From Pyrus communis (taxonomy: Eukaryota; Streptophyta; Magnoliopsida; Rosales; Rosaceae): a stretch of 64,000 nucleotides of DNA. The stretch is from NCBI RefSeq assembly GCF_963583255.1, contig NC_084817.1, positions 14,762,121 to 14,826,120 on the forward strand, written 5' to 3'. A program made the translations under genes and the position numbers. Below the pieces are notes generated by a model. That model was given only the letters and a program-made list of their open reading frames with translations. It ran no database searches and was not told the origin of the DNA. This document shows positions 24,924 through 37,882 of this stretch, piece after piece. Position 1 is the stretch's first letter. Each line of letters starts with the position of its first letter.

Positions 24924-26035
24924 TGTAGTATCCCACATCGCCCGTGAGGGCGTGGTCTTTGGGCCTTATATATCCATTGCCAACCTTAAGTTTCAATTAG
25001 GCCTTTTGTGGACTCCCTGAGGGGAGAGCAGGCGCTGGCTACGGCTGAGTACCGGTCCACAGGAACAAAACCGTGCGGTAGCTCTGTCTTCGGGCAGGGA
25101 ATGCCAAAGCGGACAATATAGTTGGAGCTGAGGGTTGGGATGTGACAATTTGGTATCAGAGCCAGACTCACGGTCGTGGTGTGCCGACGAGGACGTCGGG
25201 CTCCCTAAGGGGGGTGGATTGTAGTATCCCACATCGCCCGTGAGGGCGTGGTCTTTGGGCCTTATATATCCATTGCCAACCTTAAGTTTCAATTAGGCCT
25301 TTTGTGGACTCCCTGAGGGGAGAGCAGGCGCTGGCTACGGCTGAGTACCGGTCCACAGAAACAAAACCGTGCGGTAGCTCTGTCTTCGGGCAGGGAATGC
25401 CAAAGCGGACAATATAGTTGGAGCTGAGGGTTGGGATGTGACAATTTGGTATCAGAGCCAGACTCACGGTCGTGGTGTGCCGACGAGGACGTCGGGCTCC
25501 CTAAGGGGGGTGGATTGTAGTATCCCACATCGCCCGTGAGGGCGTGGTCTTTGGGCCTTATATATCCATTGCCAACCTTAAGTTTCAATTAGGCCTTTTG
25601 TGGACTCCCTGAGGGGAGAGCAGGCGCTGGCTACGGCTGAGTACCGGTCCACAGAAACAAAACCGTACGGTAGCTCTGTCTTCGGGCAGGGAATGCCAAA
25701 GCGGACAATATAGTTGGAGCTGAGGGTTGGGATGTGACAATTTGGTATCAGAGCCAGACTCACGGTCGTGGTGTGCCGACGAGGACGTCGGGCTCCCTAA
25801 GGGGGGTGGATTGTAGTATCCCACATCGCCCGTGAGGGCGTGGTCTTTGGGCCTTATATATCCATTGCCAACCTTAAGTTTCAATTAGGCCTTTTGTGGA
25901 CTCCCTGAGGGGAGAGCAGGCGCTGGCTACGGCTGAGTACCGGTCCACAGAAACAAAACCGTGCGGTAGCTCTGTCTTCGGGCAGGGAATGCCAAAGCGG
26001 ACAATATAGTTGGAGCTGAGGGTTGGGATGTGACA
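24924..26035 (+). mobile_element. TRIM element with four LTRs in tandem
   Basis: Four 224-bp terminal repeats (24924-25147, 25220-25443, 25516-25739, 25812-26035), each TGTAGTATCCC...GGGATGTGACA, alternate with three 72-bp interiors. Each interior starts ATT followed by TGGTATCAGAGCC, complementary to the 3' end of initiator tRNA-Met, and ends with the purine tract AAGGGGGGTGGA. A perfect duplication TAACA flanks the whole array (24919-24923, 26036-26040). This is a terminal-repeat retrotransposon in miniature, expanded from two to four LTRs. It has no coding capacity; the roughly 99-codon frames inside are by-products of the repeat. Confidence 0.92.
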
Positions 26036-26681
26036 TAACATGTATGGAGATGAACCCCTTAGCTAGGTTCCCATCCATTCAATTCCATCAAATTCATCTT
26101 TACATTCTGTCTAGATTATTAACTTCTTTCGTTATTTCAATTCTCGTCAATTTAAAACCCCCCCTTTACTTTCTTGTTCTTTAGTGTTTAGACTTTGTTT
26201 AGTTTATGTTTTAAAGTGTTTTGATTCAATTTATTTCCCAAAATTCGTCCAAATTCACCAAAGTGCTCAAAACTGCCCAGAAAGTGATTTTAAGGCTGTT
26301 TTGAGTGTTTTGGGTGATGTTTGAGTCTTTTGGTTTGTTTTAGTGTTTTAAAGTTTAGTTTTGCATTCTTTGAGTCTAGTATAGTGTTTTATATTGTTAT
26401 TTTACGTTTGAATCAAGCCATAATCTTAAATTCGTCCAACATTGGGTTTAAGGTCAGAAACTGCCTAGTTAGTGTTTTTAGGCAGTTTTGAGTCTTTTGA
26501 ACTTGTTTTGAGTCCTTTGAGTCTTTGTGAACGTTTTTAACTTTGTTTTTATGTTTTTGAGTCAAATCCAAGTGATTAACAATCCCTCCTAATCCCCGGT
26601 CCAGAACGATCCCTACTTACATACTTACTACAATTGATAAAAAGAGGGCTTAATTTGTGTGTCAAGTTAATTTTCGCATCA

Positions 26682-27347
26682 ACGAACACTCACATATGTT
26701 ATAACAAGGAAAGCATTTTCTGGATTTATGATAATGACATGAATATGATCTCATGAATGGAATGCTACTACTTAGGATGAGAACCAGTGATTCCATAAGC
26801 TCATATCAATTCCAAACTCCACATTATTGAACACATAACGATCAAGATAGAAGCATAAGGGTTGAAACGGGGGTAAAGGTGTTTGGCTAACAAAGAAGGG
26901 ATATGGAAAACAAAGGTTCTTAAAGAAATAGCGAGCAAAGCATTTGAATTAACTTAGAATTCACTTTTGAATGAAAACTCAACTTTTGAACAACAAGGGG
27001 GAACAAGCTCTTTTTTCCTTTTTCTTTCTTTCTTTCTTTTCTTTTCTGTTTTTCTTTTTTTTTCATATGTTTTTCACAATTTTTTCTTTTCTTTTGCCTC
27101 TCAAAACATACATAAACACTTAAGAACAAAACATTCTCTCCCCCACACTCATTTTCTTTCATAATGTACTCAAAAGGAATTCATTTTAGTCATGCTCACT
27201 ATCAATTAAGAACAAGGGTGTGGACTGTCCTACACTAGGCTAGGTGAGGATAATGTGGGTAAACAAAGAATAAAGGCTAAACAAGGCTCAACGGGGGTAA
27301 AACTTACAACATATACGAAATATGGGAAGTAAGGCTATTTGGCTATG
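26682..27347 (-). other. X non-coding interior, left part
   Basis: Homologous to about 7950-8680 of Z. It contains a T/C-rich run (27010-27090) and the middle polypurine-like tract CCCCCACACTC (about 27141). No gene seen. Confidence 0.7.
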
Positions 27348-29460
27348 TGATGCGAGAATTATACGCACACAAATTAAACCCTCTTTTCGTCAAATTGTAG
27401 TATATGTATAAGTAGGGATCGTTCTAGACCGGGGATTAGGAGGGATTGTTAACCACTTGGATTTGACTCAAAAACGTAAAATAACAATATGAAACATTAT
27501 ACTAGACTCAAAGAATGCAAAACTAAACTTTAAAACACTTAACGAAAAGACTCAAACATCACCCAAAACACTCAAAACTGCCTTAAAATCACTTTCTGGG
27601 CAGTTTTGAGCACTTTGGTGAATTTGGACGAATTTGGGAAACAAAATGAAACAAAACACTTATAAACACATGGTTAATGTAATTCTAACTAATCTAACAC
27701 TTTTAAATAAATGGGGGATTGGTTTTGACGAATTTAAACTAAAAGAACAGATTGTAAGTAAAAACAGATAGTAAAGATGAATGTGATGAAAATATGGATG
27801 GAAGGCTAGCTAAGGGGTTCATCTCCATACATGTTATACTTGCATAATAAAAAGATTTCCAATTGCATTTCAACGAACCATGAATTCTCAACACCCCAAG
27901 TTAACCGTGATGCACTAATTAACCTTCAAATCTTCCTAACGTTATTGAATTGGATGATTGCATACGACAACCCAAAACATTCCCCACAAGTCCCCTACAT
28001 GATTGCATAATAGAGATACAAGCAAGAATCATTACGCTCTATGAAAATTATAAGTGTTGACGAGGCATTCGTTACTATGATTGCATGAAACTTATGCCAA
28101 GAATTCGTTTAACGCGATTGTTTATAAGCAACCTCCACTACTTGTGAATATAAGTTCGTAACTATTAGGTGAAACTCACTTATATTCTAGCGTCAAATTC
28201 ATGCATGAAAATTAAGTGTGCACTCTCAATAAGCATACATAAATAAGTTATCAATCAAACAGTTAAACGAATTGAATCCACAACTTATGAAACGCAATTA
28301 GAAGTAATCAAATCAAAATGCAAGCATAAACATATATTTCGAATTCCCCCCTAGCCAAGGGGGGTTTAGTTGAATTTAAACATTGGAATCAAAGAAACAC
28401 CTAAACATTCCAACAACTCAAACTTGAATTGTATGAACGTTTAGGCCCTCTTCTCTTCCATTCCTCATTCGTACAAAACAAAGAGTATTGAAATTAAACA
28501 TTTGAAATCAAAGAAACACCTAAACATTCCAACAACTCAAACTTGAATTGTATGAACGTTTAGGCCCTCTTATCTTCCTCTTCGTTGTAGCACAAGGTCT
28601 AAGGATAATTTGATGGTGTGAATGGTTTGGGGAGTGGTTGGAGTGGCTGCAATGGAGGAGAAAAGTGTTTTGGTGGCTGCGGCAAGGGTGTGGAGAGGTT
28701 TTGACGAATTTCTGGAATATGGAAGAGTGAATGAGAATGAATGCAATGGATGTTTATTTATAGGTGAAATGGGGGGAACATGACAGCTAGGAGGGAATGT
28801 GGCTGCATGTTTGAATGATTAAAGGATGCATGTGGGTTGGAATTGCATGTGCAAGGGGACAATCTGAAAATGCATGTGAAAGCATGTGTTGGCTGCAATG
28901 ATGAAATGGATGGGAGTGCATGTGGCTTAATTAATTAAAAGGAGTGCATGTGCAATGTTTTAAAGGATGGAATGCATGTGAATATGATGGAAATCTGATA
29001 TGGTGATGGGAGATGCATGTGGCTGATTTATGCATGTGATTAAAAGGAGTGCATGTTTGAATGATTAAAGGGACATGTGGGGGTAGAAATGATGAATGAA
29101 ATGCATGTGAATGACAGCTAGATTGAATTAATTAAAGGGAGTGCATGGCAAGGTTGTTGTTGGTGCAATGATGGAGGAACAAGTGCATGTGGCTGAAATG
29201 TGGAAGGTGTGTGGCTACTTCAAGTAGGAATCCTTGTGACATCAACTCTTCAATTTCGTCCATTCCTTTTGCTCCAAGTATAAGTTATCCCTTCCAAGTC
29301 CAATTTTGCTCCAAAATGTTCCAAAATGCATCTTTTTTCTTCCTTAGCCACATGAACCTAAAAACACACGAAAATGGCTTAAACGCCAAAAACAACTATG
29401 AATTAACAATATAAATGCACGAAAACAAGCCATTTAAGTCACATGAATATGCTCCTATCA
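27348..29460 (-). repeat. Solo LTR inserted in X
   Basis: A 2113-bp LTR of the same family with no interior, flanked by perfect CTATG (27343-27347 and 29461-29465). The host sequence reads continuously across it (GGCTATG|GTGGCAGC, as in Z near 8672). Confidence 0.92.
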
Positions 29461-30911
29461 CTATGGTGGCAGCTACACAACTTCATCTTGATATATGTTA
29501 TGCAATTCAATGTCATGCTTTGAATGAAACGGATATAAGTTCTAGCATTTAGTTCTATCATGATACAATTGCATTCTAAGTAGCAACCAAGCAAGGAATA
29601 ATGAGATCATGCAACAACTTTAGAAAACAAAGAATCACAGAAAATAACTCTCCAAAGAAGGTAATGGCTCGAGTTTCACAGGGTTGTAGCGTTTGTTTGA
29701 GTTCCTTCCTTCAAGCATGTTACAAAAACGAATTTTTCTTTTATGATTGCATGTGAAGTCATACATTATAACCATATCCAAGCATATACCAAGAGTAAAT
29801 CAAACTTTTCTCTATGTTTATAACTCTTTTTAACCGTCATGCAATTACAAACCAAATCCTTATCATTGTGTTGGAAGGTACCCTAAGACACAAACACACA
29901 AAAACGACTCAAAACACTCTTTTTAGGCTTTTTAAAACATGTTTTTCAATTTTTTATGTGATTTTCGGAGTTATAAAAACAAAACATACTAAAACACTCT
30001 AAAACAACTTAAAAACACCTTAAAACAGTAAGGAACAACATTTGAAGTTATGAGTGATAAAATCCAACGAATTTGCATCAACATACTTAGTTACCCCCCC
30101 CCCCCCCCCCACACTTAAATCAAACATTGTCCTCAATGTTTTAAGCATAGATTCACACAAAACATAAGTAAACACACAAAAAGCACTTCAACATACTAAA
30201 CATGGCAGAATGTAATTAACAAAGAGAAGAGTTTAGGGACGCAAATCTGGTTTTGGAGTGTAAATTCCCTCTTCTCCTTGGTGATTGCATTGAGGCTTTG
30301 ATCTTTGTGATTCCACAGGCTTACTCTTGAACTGGTTTCCGCCCATCGTTGATTTTCCTTTGTGCTACTCTTGAACTGGGCAGCAGGATTCAATTGGTCT
30401 TCCCCGAAGGTCTGAGCTTACCCCTTTGGTCTGTTTCTTTGTTCAATCTTTCCAATTCGTATTGAAAAGGGTTGGAGGATAACTCAGCCTATGTTTGTCT
30501 CCACATGTTTCAATGTATCATTTTCCCTTGCCTTACTTGCTCCGTTGAAGATGACTACTCGAGAGCAATGCTAGGTAAGCAATCAGGAATGGATTCCAGG
30601 CAGTCGGCTCCAGATCGGAAGACTGACTCCAAGTGCCGGCTGATTGCTTCTTTCACTTTGCCATGCGAGTAAGAACAAGGACAAAGAAAAGGACAGGGAA
30701 AGAGCATGATATGAGATACTTTTGCTTTAGACCTTGATGATATGAGATACCTTTGCTTTTGAAGAAACGGCGAATGAAGCAGCACATGTATTTGTTGTGG
30801 TTGTCTCCACATGCTTCGATCGACCGTTTCCTTCTGCCTCATTTGTACTCCAGGTTTCTGGTATCTTCTTTGGGGGAGAAAAAATTGAGTATTTCAAGAG
30901 GCTTTGCTGGG
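29461..30911 (-). other. X non-coding interior, right part
   Basis: Homologous to 8672-9799 and 43998-44310 of Z. It contains the 17-C tract with the palindrome arms AAACATTG/CAATGTTT (about 30095-30140). The site GGTAAGCAATCAGG near 30577 is the uninterrupted equivalent of the X insertion point in Z. No gene seen. Confidence 0.7.
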
Positions 30912-32262
30912 TGATAGGAGCATATTCATGCGACTTACTTAGCTTGTTTTCGTGAATTTATATTGTTAATTCATAGTTGTTTTTGGCGTTTAAGCCATTT
31001 TCGTGTGTTTTTAGGTTCATGCGGCTAAGGAAGCAAAAAGATGCATTTTGGAGCAAAATTGGACTTGGAAGGGATAACTTATACTTGGAGCAAAAGGAAT
31101 GGACGAAATTGAAGAGTTGATGTCACAAGGATTCCTACTTGAAGTAGCCACACACCTTCCACATTTCAGCCACATGCACTCCCTTTAATTAATTAACCCA
31201 CATGCACCCTTTATTCTTTCATCATTCCAGCCACTCCACATCCCTCACCAAGAAATCATTCAACACATGCATCCATAATCATTTCTCCACACCAAAATCG
31301 TGCACATGCATTCCCCTTGTGCAATTCCATCATTCCACACCTCCATGGCAGCCACCAACCAACCTAGCTGTCATGTTTCCCCTTTAATCATTCAAACATT
31401 CACCCACATGCATTTCTAACCCACATGCACCCTAGATTCTAATCAGCCATTCACATTTAATCATTCATTCCCATCAGATTTCTAGCATATTCTCATTCAT
31501 TCCCAAAAGAGTTGAAAAATAAGTGAGAAGGAAGGGTCCAAAAGAGTGAATTTGACCCTAGTTGTTGCATGAATCTTCCCTTGTGTTTAAAAGTTGATTT
31601 CTGCCATTAAAAGTGAGTTTAAGTGTCAATTTCATTACTTCGCTTCCTATTACTTTAAGAACCTTTGTTTTACTTTACCTTTCTTTGTTAAACCATTACC
31701 CTTAGCCCCGTTACAACCCTCAACTTCTATCTTGATGTTATGTATTCAATATGTGGAGTTTGGAATTGATATGAGCTTATGGAATCCCTGGTTCTCATTC
31801 TAAGTAGTAGCATTCCATTCATGAGATCATATTCATGTCATTATCGTAAATCCAGAAAATACTTTCTTTGTTATAACATATGTGAGATGCTAGTCTTTCA
31901 TGTTTACATCAATCTCTCACATATAACTAGTGTAGGGTGTGTAGTCAGAAAATCTGTGTGAAAATAGAGTGCATTCTAGTAAGGAATTGAGGAAATTCTC
32001 TAAGGCATGTTACTACATTCGAAATGTGTTTTAAATGCTTAATTGTGAACTAGTATGTGGTGACTATGATTAAGAATGTACTTAAGTGTAAAGATGGCTA
32101 AAATCTGTGGGAATAATGATTTTTAACTTGTCATGTGCATTGGAAATCCGTGAGACGATTGTTGGAAGGTGTAGGTTGTGTTTTGTTCGTTTTGTCTAGT
32201 TTCGTGTTCTTTTGTTGTTTTGTTTTGCTCGAGGACTAGCAAAAAATAAGTGTGGGGGTATT

Positions 32263-35200
32263 TGATAGGAGCATATTCATGCGACTTCAATGGCTTGTTC
32301 TCGTGCATTTACGTTATGTTTCTTTAGTTATTTTAGTACTTTAAGCTATTTTCGTGTGTTTGTAGGTCCAAAGGGCTAAAGGAGCAAAAAGATGCATTTT
32401 GGAGACTTTTGGAGCACTTTTGGGCTAAGGATGGATAGCTTATGCTTGGAGCCAAAGTGTTGGACGAAATTGAAGACCTAATTGAAGACCAAAGTGTTGG
32501 AACCTTGTTCCCTTTAGTTTTAGGACATTTAAACCTTTCCTAATCCCATTCATCAACACATGCATCCACATGCATTCACCCTTTAAACCATTAAATCCAC
32601 ATGCTTTCCTATTCAATTAAATCAGCCACATGCATTCATCATCATAACCTAGCTGTCATTCCACTTCATTGCACATGCATCTTCAAATAAATTAGCCATT
32701 CCACATGCATATTCAACCTAGCTGTCATTGCACATGCATTCACTCTTTAATTCACATGCATTTACTCTTTAATTCACATGCAAAACATCCCATTCCATCT
32801 CCCATTTCAGATTGCATTCCATAATCATTCACTCACCTTTAATCCACATGCATCTTCCATAAATCAAATCAGCCACATTCACCACCACATTCACTCACCA
32901 CAAACATTCCACATGCATTCATCAACATATCTAGTTGTCACTCACATGCATTTCTGATAGGAGCATATTTAGGCGACTTACTTAGCTTGTTTTCGTGCAT
33001 TTATATTGTTAATTCATAGTTGTTTTTGGCGTTTAAGCCATTTTCGTGTGTTTTTAGGTTCATGTGGCTAAGGAAGCAAAAAGATGCATTTTGGAGCAAA
33101 ATTGGACTTGGAAGGGATAACTTATACTTGGAGCAAAAGGAATGGACGAAATTGAAGAGTTGATGTCACAAGGATTCCTACTTGAAGTAGCCACACACCT
33201 TCCACATTTCAGCCACATGCACTTGTTCCTCCATCATTGCACCAACAACAACATTGCACATGCACTCCCTTTAATTAATTAACCCACATGCACCCTTTAT
33301 TCTTTCATCATTCCAGCCACTCCACATCCCTCACCAAGAAATCATTCAACACATGCATCCATAATCATTTCTCCACACCAAAACCGTGCACATGCATTCC
33401 CCTTGTGCAATTCCATCATTCCACACCTCCATGGCAGCCACCAACCAACCTAGCTGTCATGTTTCCCCTTAATCATTCAAACATTCACCCACATGCATTT
33501 CTAACCCACATGCACCCTAGATTCTAATCAGCCATTCACATTTAATCATTCATTCCCATCAGATTTCTAGCATATTCACATGCATTCATCCTAGCTGTCA
33601 TGTTTCCCCTTTCATCATTCCCTCACATGCATCCACCTTTCTCCCATCAGATTTCCAACATTGCACATGCATTTCCACCCTTTAATCACATGCATAAATC
33701 AGCCACATGCATCTCCCATCACCATTCCAGATTTCCACCAAGTTCCTAGCTGTCATGTTCCCCCCATTTCACCTATAAATAAACCTTCATTGCAGCCACA
33801 AAGGGGGGGATCCATTCACCACAGAAATAAGGCCTTTGTGCCAGAAATTCAACCATTCCATAAACACTTCCATTCCATTGTACATACCACCAACACTTCC
33901 CCCTTTGTGCCGTGAGTTTCCCTTACAATCCAAACACCATCCTTCCATTTTCACCACTCCCCAAACCATTCACACCATCAAACTATCCTTAGACCTTGTG
34001 CTACAACGAAGAGGAAGAGAATAGTGCCTAAACGTTCATACAATTCAAGTTTGAGTTGTTGGAATGTTTAGGTGTTTCTTTGATTTCAATGTTAATTTCA
34101 ATACTCTTTGTTTTGTACGTATGAGGAATGGAAGAGAAGAGTGCCTAAACGTTCATACAATTCAAGTTTGAGTTGTTGGAATGTTTAGGTGTTTCTTTGA
34201 TTTCAAAGTTATGAGGAAATTCGAAATATATGTTTATGCTTGCATTTTGATTTGATTACTTCTAATTGCGTTTCATAAGTTGTGATTCAATTTGTTTAAC
34301 CGTTTGATTGATAACTTATTTATGTATGTTTATTGAGAGTGCACGCTTAATTTTCATGCATGAATATGACGCTAGAATATAAGTGAGTTTCACCTAATAG
34401 TTACGAACTTATATTCACAAGTAGTGGAGGTTGCTTATAAACAATCGCGTTAAACGAATTCTTGGCATAAGTTTCATGCGTATTCCATAGTAACGAATGC
34501 CTCGTCAACACTTATAATTTTCATAGAGCGTAATGATTCTTGCTTGTATCTCTATTATGCAATCATGTAGGGGACTTGTGGGGAATGTTTTGAATTGTTG
34601 TATGCGCTAACCCATCCAATTCAATAACGTTAGGAAGATTTGAAGGTTAATTAGTGCATCACGGTTAACTTGGGGTGTTGAGAATTCATGGTTTATTGAA
34701 ATGCAATTGGAAATCATTTTATTATGCAAGTGTCACATGTGTGGAGAAGAACCTTCTAGCTAGCATTCATCCATTCATTTTCATCGCAGTCATATTTACA
34801 TTCTGTCTAGTTTATTAAACTTGTTTCGTTATTTCAATTTTCGTCAAATTAAAATCCCCCTTTACTTTGTTGTCTAATTTAGTTAGAAAGTGTCTTAGTT
34901 TGTGTTTATAAGAGTTTTGAGTCATTTTGTTACACAAATTCGTCCAGATTTGTGTTTGTGCTCAAATCTGCCCAGAAAGTGGTTTTTAGGCAGATTTGAG
35001 TGTGTTTGTGTTGTTTTGAGTCTTTTGGTTTGTTTTAGTGTTTTAAAGTTTAGTTTTGCATTCTTTGAGTCTAGTATAGTGTTTTATATTGTTATTTTAC
35101 GTTTGAATCAAGCCATAATCTTAAATTCGTCCAACATTGGGTTTAAGGTCAGAAACTGCCTAGTTAGTGTTTTTAGGCAGTTTTGAGTCTTTTGAACTTG

Positions 35201-37348
35201 TTTTGAGTCCTTTGAGTCTTTGTGAACGTTTTTAACTTTGTTTTTATGTTTTTGAGTCAAATCCAAGTGATTAACAATCCCTCCTAATCCCCGGTCCAGA
35301 ACGATCCCTACTTATACTTATACTACAATTGTCAAAAAGAGGGTTTAATTTGTGTGCGTAAAATTCTCGCATCAATTTCCTTCATCATTTCCAACCCACA
35401 TGTCCCTTTAATCATTCAAACATACACCCATTCACCACCAGAAATTATCCTTGCCATGAGTTCCCATCAGATTTCCATCATATTCACATGCATTCCATCC
35501 TTTAAAACATTGCACATGCACTCCCTTTAATTAATTAAGCCACATGCACTCCCATCCATTTCATCATTGCAGCCAACACATGCTTTCACATGCATTTTCA
35601 GATTGTCCCCTTGCACATGCAGCCACTTATTCAAAGCACATGCATTTCCACCCTTTAATCACATGCATAAATCAGCCACATGCATCTCCCATCACCATTC
35701 CAGATTTCCACCACCCTCCTAGCTGTCATGTTCCCCCCATTTCACCTATAAATAACCCTTCATTGCAGCCACAAAGGGGGGGATCCATTCACCACAGAAA
35801 TAAGGCCTTTGTGCCAGAAATTCATCCATTCCATAAACACTTCCATTCCATTGTACATACCACCAACACTTCCCCCTTTGTGCCGTGAGTTTCCCTTACA
35901 ATCCAAACACCATCCTTCCATCTCCACCACTCCCCAAACCATTCACACCATCAAACTCACCTTAGACCTTGTGCCACAACGAAGAGGAAGAGAAGAGTGC
36001 CTAAACGTTCATACAATTCAAGTTTGAGTTGTTGGAATGTTTAGGTGTTTCTTTGATTTCAATGTTAATTTCAATACTCTTTGTTTTGTACGTATGAGGA
36101 TTGGAAGAGAAGAGTGCCTAAACGTTCATACAATTCAAGTTTGAGTTGTTGGAATGTTTAGGTGTTTCTTTGATTTCAAAGTTATGGGGTGATTCGAAAT
36201 ATATGTTTATGCTTGCATTTTGATTTGATTACTTCTAATTGCGTTTCATAAGTTGTGGATTCAATTCGTTTAACTGTTTGATTGATAACTTATTTATGTA
36301 TGTTTATTGAGAGTGCACGCTTAATTTTCATGCATGAATATGACGCTAGAATATAAGTGAGTTTCACCTAATAGTTACGAACTTATATTCACAAGTAGTG
36401 GAGGTTGCTTATAAACAATCGCGTTAAACGAATTCTTGGCATAAGTTTCATGCGTATTCCATAGTAACGAATGCCTCGTCAACACTTATAATTTTCATAG
36501 AGCGTAATGATTCTTGCTTGTATCTCTATTATGCAATCATGTAGGGGACTTGTGGGGAATGTTTTGAATTGTTGTATGCGCTAACCCATCCAATTCAATA
36601 ACGTTAGGAAGATTTGAAGGTTAATTAGTGCATCACGGTTAACTTGGGGTGTTGAGAATTCATGGTTTATTGAAATGCAATTGGAAATCATTTTATTATG
36701 CAAGTGTAACATGTGTGGAGAAGAACCTTCTAGCTAGCATTCATCCATTCATTTTCATCGCAGTCATATTTACATTCTGTCTAGTTTATTAAACTTGTTT
36801 CGTTATTTCAATTTTCGTCAAATTAAAATCCCCCTTTACTTTGTTGTCTAATTTAGTTAGAAAGTGTCTTAGTTTGTGTTTATAAGAGTTTTGAGTCATT
36901 TTGTTACACAAATTCGTCCAGATTTGTGTTTGTGCTCAAATCTGCCCAGAAAGTGGTTTTTAGGCAGATTTGAGTGTGTTTGTGTTGTTTTGAGTCTTTT
37001 GGTTTGTTTTAGTGTTTTAAAGTTTAGTTTTGCATTCTTTGAGTCTAGTATAGTGTTTTATATTGTTATTTTACGTTTGAATCAAGCCATAATCTTAAAT
37101 TCGTCCAACATTGGGTTTAAGGTCAGAAACTGCCTAGTTAGTGTTTTTAGGCAGTTTTGAGTCTTTTGAACTTGTTTTGAGTCCTTTGAGTCTTTGTGAA
37201 CGTTTTTAACTTTGTTTTTATGTTTTTGAGTCAAATCCAAGTGATTAACAATCCCTCCTAATCCCCGGTCCAGAACTTTCCCTACTTACATCATTACTAC
37301 AATTGTCGAAAAGAGGGTTTAATTTGTGTGCGTATAATTCTCGCATCA
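32263..37348 (+). repeat. 3' LTR of R (split by a solo LTR)
   Basis: Begins TGATAGGAGCATATTCATGCG after AAGTGTGGGGGTATT and ends TCTCGCATCA. Net length is about 2.66 kb. TATA box at 35746-35754. Confidence 0.8.
32955..35374 (+). repeat. Solo LTR inserted in a near-identical LTR
   Basis: 2420 bp, with perfect duplication ATTTC (32950-32954, 35375-35379). From about 33690 on it is almost the same sequence as the R LTR from about 35650 on, so the invader and target are close siblings. Confidence 0.92.
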
Positions 37349-37882
37349 GTCGACATATATAGAGATAATATCAAGTGATGGTATTGTTCTTTTACCCTTG
37401 TCAACAAACGTTTTGATCCCGCAAATCCGGCTTTTTGAAATAGTGGCGCCTCTTCGATTTCTGAACAACGCCCCTTCGATTTCTGAGCAGGCGCCCCTTC
37501 GCTTTCTGAACGACACGTAGTAGTGCGGATGCGGCTCCTTTTGACAAAGCTGCACGCGTTTTCTGAAAAGCAGAGAAAGCGTCGCCGAACTTTGCGCTTG
37601 TCGGCTAAAGATGTGTAGTTGCGATGATGGCCTCCACGTGTTGTCTGAAAAGAAGAAATCTTTTGACAAAGTTGAACGCGTCTTCTGAAAAGCCGAGAAA
37701 GCGTCGCCTAAATTACGCCGGAAATTCCGGTTCTTGAATCGGTGGACGCGTCGCCTTGGCTTTTTATAGAGCTATCGATCACCACAACAAACACACTCTG
37801 AAGATTGCCAATTCTTGAAAATCGACTCCGGGCCTTTGAGAATTAACTCCATCCACCCCATCTCTTTGAACACTTTTGAAAA
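37349..37882 (+). promoter_or_regulatory. Promoter region of the X antisense gene
   Basis: It holds three units of a roughly 23-bp repeat (CCCCTTCGATTTCTGA, 37447-37513), a duplicated block TTTTGACAAAG...ACGCGTTTTCTGAAAAGC (about 37548 and 37660), a G-box CACGTG (37635-37640), ACGCGT (CGCG-box) words and a TATA box TTTTTATAG (37761-37769) 114 bp before the ATG. The left part is cut by R. Confidence 0.55.

Larger units (their letters stand above)
10613..26681 (+). mobile_element. Element S: + LTR with 75 bp of its interior, invaded by Q and a TRIM
   Basis: The short interior piece 10613-10687 holds the GAGGAC hairpin (10648-10669) and the polypurine tract AAGTGTGGGGGTATT. The LTR starts at 10688 and ends CGCATCA at 26681. 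Net of Q (11776-24531) and the TRIM (24924-26035 plus its duplication) the LTR is about 2.1 kb. Flanks GTATT and ACGAA do not match, and the X sequence on its two sides is discontinuous. S is therefore a 3' LTR left by a deletion or recombination rather than a clean insertion. Confidence 0.7.
30912..37348 (+). mobile_element. Element R: rearranged + element in X
   Basis: A 5' LTR fragment (30912 to about 31510) is joined inside to the last 750 bp of an interior (about 31511-32262, ending in the polypurine tract), followed by a 3' LTR (32263-37348) that is itself split by a solo LTR. The outer flanks CTGGG and GTCGA do not match. About 85 bp of host X sequence, seen at 44310-44370 in Z, is absent at the site. 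An internal deletion plus loss at the edge explains this best. Confidence 0.65.

Noticed and set aside
24924..26035. CRISPR-like or centromeric satellite array
   Set aside because: Units are LTR plus primer-binding site plus purine tract with one outer target duplication, which identifies a TRIM.
24993..26078. Repeated frames of about 99 and 61 codons on the minus strand
   Set aside because: They recur with the 296-bp TRIM unit, span LTR/interior borders and overlap one another; TRIMs do not encode proteins.
30616..30640. AGATCGGAAGA resembling a sequencing adapter
   Set aside because: The same word stands at the homologous position near 44033 and continues into natural element sequence, so it is not contamination.
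34902..37160. Two identical 94-codon frames
   Set aside because: They lie in the U5 of two sibling LTRs; duplication of the LTR explains the identity and the frame crosses the hairpin modules.
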